Of a stretch of 12,139 nt of DNA, positions 1-6,665 are shown one piece after another. The notes below the pieces were generated by a model, which was not told where the DNA came from, ran no database searches, and worked only from the letters and a program-made list of their open reading frames with translations. The stretch spans positions 1 through 12,139 of the forward strand of contig JAIELU010000219.1 in assembly GCA_019752775.1 (NCBI GenBank). The letters run 5' to 3'. Made by a program: the position numbers and the translations under genes. This DNA comes from Campylobacterales bacterium (GTDB lineage: Bacteria > Campylobacterota > Campylobacteria > Campylobacterales > Arcobacteraceae). Positions within the stretch are counted from its first letter, which is position 1. Every line of letters starts with the position of its first letter.

Positions 1-240
1 CTGACCTATTGGTGAATTATGAGACAAAGAAACAAGTATATAAAATCCCAAAACAGAAGGAGGTAAAACAATAGGTAAAGCGGTAACTGCTTCTAATATG
101 GGTTTAAATCTAGATTTAGTTTGAGATAAATACCAAGCAATTGGTAAGCTAATAAGAAACAAAATTAAAGTAGTAATTCCTGCTAATTTAAAAGAGAGTA
201 TAAACGGTTCAAATTCAATATTTCTTAATATTTCAATCAT
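1..240 (-). CDS. modB: Molybdate ABC transporter permease ModB, N-terminal part (cut by window edge)
   Basis: This open frame starts with ATG at 240 and runs without a stop to the left edge, giving 80 residues. It begins MIEILRNIEFEPFILSFKLA, followed by a first membrane segment (about residues 16-35), a short basic loop, and a segment rich in A/P/L/V containing ALPIVLPPSVLGFY. That Pro-rich stretch after the first helix is typical of ModB-type permeases. In the family, ModB forms the inner-membrane channel of the ModABC molybdate importer. Its start overlaps the stop of the upstream di-Mop gene by 8 bases (ATGATTGA), which suggests coupled translation in one mod operon. The ATPase gene modC is expected beyond the window. 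Identification is strong; the C-terminus cannot be seen. Confidence 0.9.
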   Translation of the reverse strand, partial: MIEILRNIEFEPFILSFKLAGITTLILFLISLPIAWYLSQTKSRFKPILEAVTALPIVLPPSVLGFYILVSLSHNSPIGQ

Positions 241-634
241 TTAATATTTCCCAAATAGATAAATTACTCGCTTTTATCAAAATAGTCACTTCTTCTCCAA
301 TTTGTAGATTCATCCTTTTCGATGAGTCTACGGTTATAATACTTTCAAAAGTAGTGTCATTTATTCTTAAAACTACACTACTTAATAATTGTCCATTTTC
401 TAAACTTTCAATTGTCGCAACAATTTTATTTGATAAACTTAACTCACCTGATAGATTTTTACCAATAGAAATATTTGAAGGTTTAACTACAAGTCTTGCC
501 TTTTTACCTATTTGTACATCATCATTTAAGTCTAAACTCATCATTCTTAAAGTTAATCCAAAAAAATCAAACTCAACAATATTTAAATTGTCAACATTAT
601 TTATTTTTGTTATTGTTGCAACAAATTGACTCAT
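233..634 (-). CDS. Free-standing di-Mop (tandem TOBE) molybdate-binding protein
   Basis: This is a 133-residue soluble protein with no signal peptide. It looks like two Mop/TOBE units in tandem, roughly residues 1-60 and 65-130. Each ends in a similar strand pattern (IGKKARLVVKPSNISIGK and IGEEVTILIKASNLSIWE), the usual end of a Mop domain. Mop domains bind molybdate or tungstate at subunit interfaces, either as small cytoplasmic storage proteins (ModG/Mop) or as regulatory domains on ModC and ModE. Here the gene sits between modA and modB, overlapping modA by 4 bases and modB by 8, so it is part of the same translationally coupled operon. I recall Campylobacter jejuni having a comparable small protein between modA and modB. 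The usual SARN-type motif of Mop units, present in the ModE of this window, is not obvious here. Storage, buffering or transporter regulation are all possible. Confidence 0.8.
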   Translation of the reverse strand: MSQFVATITKINNVDNLNIVEFDFFGLTLRMMSLDLNDDVQIGKKARLVVKPSNISIGKNLSGELSLSNKIVATIESLENGQLLSSVVLRINDTTFESIITVDSSKRMNLQIGEEVTILIKASNLSIWEILND

Positions 635-1407
635 TTTACGATATATCCATAATCTTCAAATATTTTTTTAGCTTTTGCACCTAAAATAAAATCATAAAAA
701 GCTTTTACTTCTTCTTTTTTATTGTTATCTTTAATTAATCCAACAAGACTATTTGAATGATCAATTATTACAATTCCTTGGTCAATTGAAGTGTAAAGTT
801 TTGGATCAACAGTTATCCAATTTTTATTTTCTTTATATTTAGTCATATTACCCTCGTATAAAGATGATTTTGCAATAAAACCAATATCTGCAGCAGTTAT
901 AGCATAAGTTACAGCTTGTGAAATTGATTCTGCAAATACAAATTTATTATCAATACTATTTCCTATTTTTGCATTTTTAATTGCTTCAACAGCGGCTGCT
1001 CCATAAGGTGCAGTTTTTGGATTTGCAACAGCAATTTTTGATATTGAACTATCATTTAATACATTTATACCTTTTGAATAATCAAGTTCTTTTGAACTTA
1101 ACATTGCTAATGCACCTTGAGCATAAATTACAGGTGCTGTTTTAGTTAATTTTTTATCAAATAGTGCTTGAGGGAATTTCATATCAGCTGACATAAAAAT
1201 ATCAAATGGTGCACCATTTTCAATTTGTGAAACCAATTTTCCACTACTACTTAATGTAACAACAACTTTTGTATCAGGGTTTGTAACATTAAATTCTTTT
1301 ACTAATTTATCCATAGCATAAGTAACATTTGCAGCAGCGGCAACTGTAATTTCACCTGCAAATATACTTGAATATAAAACCATAAATCCTAAGATTATCT
1401 TTTTCAT
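631..1407 (-). CDS. modA: Molybdate-binding periplasmic protein ModA
   Basis: This 258-residue substrate-binding protein belongs to the ModABC molybdate importer. An N-terminal signal peptide is visible: basic MKK, a hydrophobic stretch, and a likely cleavage near FAG-EI at about residues 16-20. The mature part starts with ITVAAAANVTYAM, matching the first ligand-binding loop of ModA. The second ligand loop, TLSSSGKLVSQIENGAPFDI (about residues 51-70), is a classic ModA motif. The IFMSAD motif follows, then the AVANPKTAPYG region, and the length is normal. The start follows an AAGGA ribosome site 9 bases after the modE stop, and the stop overlaps the next gene as ATGA. Mature ModA would capture molybdate or tungstate in the periplasm and deliver it to ModB. 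In this locus it presumably feeds FeMo-cofactor synthesis. Confidence 0.95.
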   Translation of the reverse strand: MKKIILGFMVLYSSIFAGEITVAAAANVTYAMDKLVKEFNVTNPDTKVVVTLSSSGKLVSQIENGAPFDIFMSADMKFPQALFDKKLTKTAPVIYAQGALAMLSSKELDYSKGINVLNDSSISKIAVANPKTAPYGAAAVEAIKNAKIGNSIDNKFVFAESISQAVTYAITAADIGFIAKSSLYEGNMTKYKENKNWITVDPKLYTSIDQGIVIIDHSNSLVGLIKDNNKKEEVKAFYDFILGAKAKKIFEDYGYIVK

Positions 1408-1416
1408 TTTTTTTCC

Positions 1417-2199
1417 TTATTTCCCAATCATTACATCAGAAGCTTTTATAATAGCACTTACTTGTGCACCCTTTTTTATACCTAATCTACCTATTGAATT
1501 TGATGTAATAACTGATGCAATTTTGTCACCATTTCCAATATCTATAATTAATTCAGAATTAATTTCACCTTGATTTATTGAATCAATTTTTCCTTGAAGT
1601 TTATTTCTAGCACTAATATTTAGTGTTATATCAGTTGTTATTAATACAGTACTTGATTTGAATATGGCAACAATTTCATCACCTAGTTTTAAATTCAAAT
1701 TATTAACAGCTGTATTTGTAATAACTGAAACAATTGTATATCCACTTTTTAGTTTCACATATACTTCTGCATTTACTGTTCCATGAGTTATTAACTCAAC
1801 TACACCACTTATTTGGTTTCTGGCACTTATTTGCATTGATAATCTCCTTATATCTTTTAATGTTCCAGTGTTTATATCTGTTCTTTGAGTTAAATTTTCA
1901 AGAAATCTTTTTTGTTCTTTTCTTAGAATTTCATATGTTTCTATTAAATTTTCTCCATAGGGAGTGAGTGTCGTTCCACCGCCTCCAACACCACCAGTTT
2001 CTCTTTGAACTATTGGTGTTGTTGACAGATTATTCATAGCTTCAATGGCTTCCCATGCTGCTTTATAACTCATTGGAACTTCTTTTGCTGCTTTACTAAT
2101 TGAACCTGTTCTTTTAACAGCAATTAATAAATCAATTCTTTTTTCCAATAAAAAAGGTTGATTAAAAATCTCTAAAGTTAAGTTTGATGATAATTCCAC
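1417..2199 (-). CDS. modE: Molybdate-responsive transcriptional regulator ModE
   Basis: With the start chosen here this is a 260-residue ModE. The N-terminal LysR-like helix-turn-helix spans about residues 18-60 (KRIDLLIAVKRTGSISKAAK, then SYKAAWEAIEAMN). It is followed by the glycine-rich wing RETGGVGGGGTTLTPYG at about 66-82. Two C-terminal Mop domains bind molybdate, each opening with an ISARN motif (about residues 124-190 and 194-260). I chose GTG at 2199 because an AAAGGA ribosome site lies just upstream and the N-terminus then matches E. coli ModE in length. A longer frame to an ATG at 2256 exists, but that codon lies inside a promoter/operator. In the family, molybdate-loaded ModE represses mod operons and can modulate Mo-enzyme genes. 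The gene heads modE-modA-diMop-modB, with two operator-like palindromes upstream, so autoregulation is likely. Confidence 0.93.
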   Translation of the reverse strand: MELSSNLTLEIFNQPFLLEKRIDLLIAVKRTGSISKAAKEVPMSYKAAWEAIEAMNNLSTTPIVQRETGGVGGGGTTLTPYGENLIETYEILRKEQKRFLENLTQRTDINTGTLKDIRRLSMQISARNQISGVVELITHGTVNAEVYVKLKSGYTIVSVITNTAVNNLNLKLGDEIVAIFKSSTVLITTDITLNISARNKLQGKIDSINQGEINSELIIDIGNGDKIASVITSNSIGRLGIKKGAQVSAIIKASDVMIGK

Positions 2200-2211
2200 A
2201 CATATCCTTTT

Positions 2212-2235
2212 TGTTATATCTTTTTGTATATAACG
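2212..2235 (-). promoter_or_regulatory. ModE-type operator 2
   Basis: A second 24-base site has the same 9-6-9 geometry: CGTTATATA, 6 bases, GATATAACA. Its arms match less well than in operator 1, but the CGTTATATA arm is identical. It lies 42 bases downstream of operator 1, about four helical turns, and just upstream of the modE ribosome site. It would therefore fall in the 5' untranslated region. Same-face cooperative ModE binding is an inference. Confidence 0.6.
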
Positions 2236-2253
2236 CTTAATAAAAAATATTAC

Positions 2254-2277
2254 CATTATATAACTTAATATATAACG
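2254..2277 (-). promoter_or_regulatory. ModE-type operator 1, overlapping a -10 hexamer
   Basis: Read on the minus strand, this 24-base site is CGTTATATA, 6 bases, TATATAATG. Its arms are inverted repeats with one mismatch, and the sequence resembles the E. coli ModE box (TATAACG-type arms). The downstream arm includes a perfect TATAAT (2255-2260), a plausible sigma-70 -10 element, so bound ModE would block the promoter. The predicted transcript start is near 2248. Confidence 0.7.
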
Positions 2278-2284
2278 GCAATTT

Positions 2285-2315
2285 AAAAAAAACTAGAAGA
2301 AAATCTTCTAGTTTT
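2285..2315 (-). terminator. Rho-independent terminator after nifK
   Basis: A perfect 12-base inverted repeat (AAAACTAGAAGA / TCTTCTAGTTTT) with a 3-base loop starts 5 bases after the nifK stop. On the minus strand its 3' arm runs into eight consecutive T residues (complement of 2285-2292). It separates nifHDK from the mod operon. The stem is AT-rich but the geometry is classic. Confidence 0.85.
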
Positions 2316-2320
2316 AAAAA

Positions 2321-3865
2321 TTATCTTACTGCATCAAAGAAATAATCTGTTTGCGCAATTTGTTTTGTTTCTTCATCTAATTGATCTAAGATTGCATTTG
2401 TAATCCAAGTTAATAGATTTAATCCACCTTCATAACCACTAATAGAATATCTATGTAAGTGATGTCTATCAAAAATTGGGAAACCAATTCTGATTAAAGG
2501 TATTTTTGTATCTCTGTATAACTCTTTTCCGTAAACATTTCCAATCATAAAGTCAACTGGTTCTGTGAATAATAAACTTCTTAGGTGCCATAAATCTTTT
2601 CCACCCCAAATATTACATTCAGCAGCTCTAGAAGATTTAGAAAGAATAGCTTTCATATCATCTTCCCAACCTTTTCTTGGTGCATTGTTACACACAATAT
2701 GAGTTGGAATTGAACCCATTTCAACTAAGAATGAAACCATTCCTAATAAGAAGTCAGGATCTCCCCAGATTGCAATTTTCTTACCATGCATATATGGATA
2801 AGAATCTTGCATAGCATCAACAAATTTTGCTCTTTGTTGTTTTAATTCTTCAGGAACTTCTTTTCCAGTTAATTCTGCTAATTTCATAACAAAACCATCT
2901 GTACCACTTAATCCAATTGGATTACAAGTAGCAAAAGTTTGTTTCCATTTGTTTTTAATAGTTTTAGCTGTTAAAATTGAAGAATATTTTTGTAAACTTA
3001 TAGTTGCTTTTGCATTGATTGCAGTTTTAGCATCAGATAGTTTTGTTCCACCAGCGTATAATTTATATTCACCAGCTCCTGTATCCCATTGCTCTTCATG
3101 GTCACCAATCATGATGATTTTATCACCAAACATTTTAGAGATTTTTTTGATCTCTTTTAATGATCCTAAATATGGTTCAAATCCAGGAATTATGTTAATT
3201 CTCTCTTCATCAACTTCTCTTGCAACACCTTCTGATAATTGCTCTAAAGTTGATTTCATCATATTATCATAACCTGTAATATGAGACCCAACAAATGAAG
3301 GAGTATGAGCATGCGTAATTAAAGTATTATCAAGTTCACCCTCTGCATCATCTCTAGCACCAATTACGAATGCATTTAAGTCATCACCGATAACTTCTGC
3401 CATACAAGTTGTACTTACAGAAATCATTTCTGGTTTATAAAGTGCATTACAATTTCTTAAACCATCTTTCATATTCGCTAACCCACCAAATACTGCAGCT
3501 GATTCACTCATTGAATCAGAAACACAAGGAGTTGGTTCTTTGAAGTGTCTTGTGAAATAAGTTCTAAAATATGCAACACATCCGTGACTTCCATGAACAT
3601 AAGGCATAGTATTTTCAAAACCTAAACCAACCATAATAGCACCTAAAGGTTGACAAGCTTTTGCAGGGTTAACTGTAATAGCTTCTCTTGCTAGATTTTT
3701 TTCTCTATAATCCCAAGATTTTGTCCACTCAGCAATTTCTGCAACTTTTTCAGGTGCAACTGCACCAGCAGCACTTTCGAATTGTTTTTTGTTTTTTAAA
3801 ACTTCTTGGTATTCAGGCTTTAAAAAAAGTTTTTGTCCATTTACTATATTATCTAAATCTTGCAT
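2321..3865 (-). CDS. nifK: Nitrogenase MoFe protein beta subunit NifK
   Basis: This 514-residue protein is the beta subunit of the Mo-dependent dinitrogenase, which pairs with NifD and shares the [8Fe-7S] P-cluster. The three P-cluster cysteines are present in their family contexts: C71 (AKACQPLGA), C96 (HGSHGCVAYFRTYF) and C154 (STTCMAEVIGDD). They correspond to Cys70, 95 and 153 of Azotobacter. The length is close to that of Azotobacter NifK (523), so it is full length. It starts 10 bases after the nifD stop behind an AAGGAG site, and the nifD stop codon directly abuts that ribosome site. It is the last gene of nifH-orf118-nifD-nifK before the terminator. I see no missing key residues. Confidence 0.98.
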   Translation of the reverse strand: MQDLDNIVNGQKLFLKPEYQEVLKNKKQFESAAGAVAPEKVAEIAEWTKSWDYREKNLAREAITVNPAKACQPLGAIMVGLGFENTMPYVHGSHGCVAYFRTYFTRHFKEPTPCVSDSMSESAAVFGGLANMKDGLRNCNALYKPEMISVSTTCMAEVIGDDLNAFVIGARDDAEGELDNTLITHAHTPSFVGSHITGYDNMMKSTLEQLSEGVAREVDEERINIIPGFEPYLGSLKEIKKISKMFGDKIIMIGDHEEQWDTGAGEYKLYAGGTKLSDAKTAINAKATISLQKYSSILTAKTIKNKWKQTFATCNPIGLSGTDGFVMKLAELTGKEVPEELKQQRAKFVDAMQDSYPYMHGKKIAIWGDPDFLLGMVSFLVEMGSIPTHIVCNNAPRKGWEDDMKAILSKSSRAAECNIWGGKDLWHLRSLLFTEPVDFMIGNVYGKELYRDTKIPLIRIGFPIFDRHHLHRYSISGYEGGLNLLTWITNAILDQLDEETKQIAQTDYFFDAVR

Positions 3866-3875
3866 AGCCTTCTCC

Positions 3876-5333
3876 TTACGCTTCTTTTTCCCATGGAGCT
3901 TTTGTGTGGTTCCATACTGGTGAGTTAATCGCTAAATCCATATCTTTTGCGAAAATTGCAAAAGCGTCATATCCATGATAAGGACCACTGTAATCCCAAG
4001 AGTGCATTTGTCTAAATGGTAATCCCATTTTTTGGAATACATATTTCTCTTTTACCCCAGCTGCAACTAAGTCTGGTCTTAATTTTTTAACGAACGCTTC
4101 TAATTCATACTCATTTGCATCATCGTAAATAAGTGTTGATCTTTCGATTTCGTCTTTAGTTCTTTTATAATCATCTCCGTGTCCGAATTCATATCCAGTT
4201 CCGATTACTTCCATTCCTAAATCTTCATAAGCTCCAATAACGTGTCTTGGTCTTAATCCACCAACATAAAGCATAACTTTTTTACCCTCTAACATTGGTC
4301 TATATTTAGCAATTACAGCATCAGTCATTGCAGTATATTTAGCAATAACAGCTTCAGTTTTTGCTTGAATTGTTTCATCAAAGAATGAAGCAATTTTTCT
4401 TAAACTCTCAGTTGTTTTTGTAGGTCCAAAGAAGTTATATTCCATCCAAGGTACATTGAACTCTTGTTCCATGTGTCTAGCAATATAGTTCATAGATCTA
4501 TAGCAATGTAATAGGTTTAATTTTGATTGAGGAGCAATAGCTAACTCTTTATAAGAAGCATCTCCAGACCATTGAGCAATAACTCTTAAACCCATTTCTT
4601 CTAAAATTAATCTTGTTGACCAAGCATCTCCACCGATGTTGTAATCCCCAATAATTGATACGTCATAAGGAGTTGATTCGAAATCTTTTCTATAAGAAGT
4701 ATCTGGCATGATATAATCTCTAATCATGTCGTTCGCAATGTGGTGACCAAGTGATTGAGAAACCCCTCTAAAACCTTCACATGAAACAGCTATTGTTTGA
4801 TGTCCAGTCTCTTTTTTATGCATTTTAGCAACTGCATGAATATCGTCCCCAATTAATCCAATTGGACACTCTGATTGTACAGATATTCCATTATTTAATG
4901 GGAATAATTCATCAATCTCTTGAAGTGCTTTTTTAAGTTTTTTATCTCCACCAAATACGATATCTTTCTCATTGAAATCTGTAGAAAAGTTCATAGTAAC
5001 AAAAGTGTCAACACCTGTTGTTCCTATATAATAATTTCTTCTTCCACCTCTTGAATATTGTCCACATCCAATTGGTCCATGAGAGATATGAATCATATCT
5101 TTAATTGGTCCCCAAACAACCCCTTTAGAACCTGCGTATGCACAACCTCTTTGAGACATTACACCTGGTACTGTTTGTTTGTTACTTCTTGTTGTATCAC
5201 AAGAACCTTTTCCTGTTTCAGGCGAATCTACACCTAAGTGTTTAGCTCTACTTTTTTTAGCTTTGTCTGGATATGCTTCTAGTACTTCAGCTATCGCCTC
5301 TTTTTGTAGACTTTCTAATGTTTCTGGTCCCAT
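3876..5333 (-). CDS. nifD: Nitrogenase MoFe protein alpha subunit NifD
   Basis: This 485-residue alpha subunit of Mo nitrogenase holds FeMo-cofactor and half of the P-cluster. P-cluster cysteines are C64 (QRGCAYAGS), C90 (HGPIGCGQYSRGGRRNYY) and C156 (SECPIGLIGDD). The cofactor ligands are C277 (LLHCYRSMNYI) and H444 (QMHSWDYSGPYHG), equivalent to Azotobacter Cys275 and His442. The active-site residues Q193 and H197 are conserved in GVSQSLGHHIAND. This set marks a molybdenum NifD and argues against VnfD, AnfD or a nitrogenase-like homologue. It starts behind an AAGGAG site, just after a strong hairpin that ends the upstream gene. Two similar AVIAKY repeats near residues 328-344 also occur in Azotobacter NifD and are not a local duplication. 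Confidence 0.98.
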   Translation of the reverse strand: MGPETLESLQKEAIAEVLEAYPDKAKKSRAKHLGVDSPETGKGSCDTTRSNKQTVPGVMSQRGCAYAGSKGVVWGPIKDMIHISHGPIGCGQYSRGGRRNYYIGTTGVDTFVTMNFSTDFNEKDIVFGGDKKLKKALQEIDELFPLNNGISVQSECPIGLIGDDIHAVAKMHKKETGHQTIAVSCEGFRGVSQSLGHHIANDMIRDYIMPDTSYRKDFESTPYDVSIIGDYNIGGDAWSTRLILEEMGLRVIAQWSGDASYKELAIAPQSKLNLLHCYRSMNYIARHMEQEFNVPWMEYNFFGPTKTTESLRKIASFFDETIQAKTEAVIAKYTAMTDAVIAKYRPMLEGKKVMLYVGGLRPRHVIGAYEDLGMEVIGTGYEFGHGDDYKRTKDEIERSTLIYDDANEYELEAFVKKLRPDLVAAGVKEKYVFQKMGLPFRQMHSWDYSGPYHGYDAFAIFAKDMDLAINSPVWNHTKAPWEKEA

Positions 5334-5348
5334 AATTTTCTCCTTAGA

Positions 5349-5380
5349 AGAGTAAAAGTAGCTTATGCTACTTTTACTCT
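5349..5380 (-). other. Intercistronic hairpin between orf118 and nifD
   Basis: A perfect 14-base inverted repeat (AGAGTAAAAGTAGC / GCTACTTTTACTCT) closes a 4-base loop. On the minus strand the loop is ATAA, so the orf118 TAA stop sits in the loop. The nifD ribosome site AAGGAG begins 3 bases after the stem. No U-tract follows. I read it as an mRNA-stability or processing hairpin that could set the NifH to NifDK ratio; a weak terminator is the alternative. Confidence 0.75.
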
Positions 5381-5719
5381 ATATAAATTCATGTCATCTA
5401 ATTTTCTACATAAATCTTTTGTGATATCTCCATCAACGCTTTTTGAAATTTCTGAAATTTGATATTTATTTGTGTAATAAATCATTTTAGTTTCACCTTT
5501 CATTTCGGCAACATTATCAAAGTAATCAACAAAAGCAGTGTGTGCAAATGTTCCTTCTGGAACGATTAGTGTTTCAAGAATTGTTCCTTCTTTTGTTTCA
5601 CTTGTTAATGTAACAGTTTTTCCTGTTGCATTTGTTCCTTCTTCAATTTTTTCAATCACTTTATCAAAACTTACATTGTTACCCATATCAGCTGGGAAGT
5701 GGTATCCACATATGAACAT
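5363..5719 (-). CDS. Uncharacterised 118-residue protein encoded between nifH and nifD
   Basis: I do not recognise this family. It is a small soluble protein starting MFICGYHFPADMGNNVSFDK, with no signal peptide or membrane segment. It has two cysteines (C4 and C105), an acidic central part, and alternating hydrophobic positions suggesting a compact alpha/beta fold. The gene is clearly real: it has a strong AAGGAG site spaced 6 bases before ATG, codon use like its neighbours, and a place inside the nifH-nifDK transcription unit, 31 bases after nifH. It is not a PII protein of the NifI type that sits between nifH and nifD in methanogens and clostridia: it lacks the PII T-loop and the PII start sequence. 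It also does not resemble NifT or CowN as I know them. Its position suggests a direct role with the Fe protein or with docking, regulation or protection of nitrogenase. Confidence 0.85.
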   Translation of the reverse strand: MFICGYHFPADMGNNVSFDKVIEKIEEGTNATGKTVTLTSETKEGTILETLIVPEGTFAHTAFVDYFDNVAEMKGETKMIYYTNKYQISEISKSVDGDITKDLCRKLDDMNLYRVKVA

Positions 5720-5750
5720 AATTATCTCCTTATTATTTTTATTTTAATTA

Positions 5751-6665
5751 TTAAGCTTCTTCTGCTAACTTACCGATATTTTCAATATCTGCTTCTTCTT
5801 CTAATCCAAATTCCATTAATAGAGCTTCTAAATCATCCATTTCTAAAGGAGTTGGAATAACTTTTAAGTCATTTGCAATAATTTTTCTTGCTAATTCTTT
5901 ATATTCCATAGCTTGATCATGATTTGGTGAATATTCAACAACCGTCATTCTTCTTAACTCAGCTCTTTGAACGTGGTTTGATCTTGGAACAAAGTGAATC
6001 ATTTGAGTACCAATTTGCATTGCTAAGTGTTTAGATAAGTCATACTCTTTATCTGTCATTCTAGCGTTACAAATAAGACCAGCAAGTCTTACTCCACCAG
6101 TATTTGCATATTTTAAAATACCTTTTGAAATGTTATTAGCAGCATACATAGCCATCATTTCACCAGACATTACGATATAAATTTCTTGTGCTTTACCTTC
6201 TCTAATTGGCATAGCAAATCCACCACAAACAACATCTCCTAGAACGTCATAAGAAACGAAATCTAATTCGTCTGTATAAGCACCTTCTTCTTCTAAGAAA
6301 TTGATAGCTGTAATAACTCCTCTACCTGCACATCCAACACCTGGCTCAGGACCACCTGATTCAGTACAATTGATATAACCTTCAGTTATTTCATTGTTAT
6401 CGTAGTGAAATTCTCCAGCACCTGGTTTACATACATCTTCTAATTCTAAATCTTCAACTGTTCCAGCCTCAGAAGCTAATTGCATAATTGTACATTGAGC
6501 TTTTTCATGTAAAATTAATCTTGTTGAATCCGCTTTTGGATCACATCCAACGATTAATATTTTTTGACCATAATAGTGACACATTGCAGCCAATGTATTT
6601 TGAGATGTAGTAGATTTACCAATCCCACCTTTTCCGTAAAACGCGATTTGTCTTAATGCTGACAT
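5751..6665 (-). CDS. nifH: Nitrogenase Fe protein (dinitrogenase reductase) NifH
   Basis: This 304-residue Fe protein is the ATP-dependent electron donor to NifDK, also used in cofactor and P-cluster maturation. The P-loop YGKGGIGKST lies at residues 10-19, followed by the VGCDPKADSTRL motif. The [4Fe-4S] cysteines are C112 (GPEPGVGCAGRGV) and C147 (DVLGDVVCGGFAMP). R115 is the residue ADP-ribosylated by DraT in some bacteria. Relative to Azotobacter NifH as I recall it, about 12 extra residues lie between K80 and C100, just before the cluster loop. The start at 6665 follows AAAGGAG and agrees with the sigma-54 promoter. A longer frame to an ATG at 6701 would begin upstream of the predicted transcript start. 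It is the first gene of nifH-orf118-nifD-nifK. Confidence 0.97.
   Translation of the reverse strand: MSALRQIAFYGKGGIGKSTTSQNTLAAMCHYYGQKILIVGCDPKADSTRLILHEKAQCTIMQLASEAGTVEDLELEDVCKPGAGEFHYDNNEITEGYINCTESGGPEPGVGCAGRGVITAINFLEEEGAYTDELDFVSYDVLGDVVCGGFAMPIREGKAQEIYIVMSGEMMAMYAANNISKGILKYANTGGVRLAGLICNARMTDKEYDLSKHLAMQIGTQMIHFVPRSNHVQRAELRRMTVVEYSPNHDQAMEYKELARKIIANDLKVIPTPLEMDDLEALLMEFGLEEEADIENIGKLAEEA

Noticed and set aside
354..684. Plus-strand open frames opposite the mod, nif and ferredoxin genes (for example 354-629, 2949-3272, 5538-5747, 11439-11678)
   Set aside because: They are antisense to well-supported genes, lack ribosome sites and have compositions expected of reversed coding sequence.
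2200..2256. A longer ModE frame starting with ATG at 2256
   Set aside because: The ATG sits inside a ModE-type operator and overlaps the TATAAT hexamer. GTG at 2199 has a good ribosome site and matches the family's N-terminal length.
4228..4390. A local duplication in nifD (two AVIAKY units)
   Set aside because: The same pair of similar segments is present in Azotobacter NifD as I recall it, so it is ancestral.
5363..5719. The gene between nifH and nifD as a NifI (PII) protein
   Set aside because: It has no PII T-loop, PII signature or matching N-terminus, and only the position agrees.
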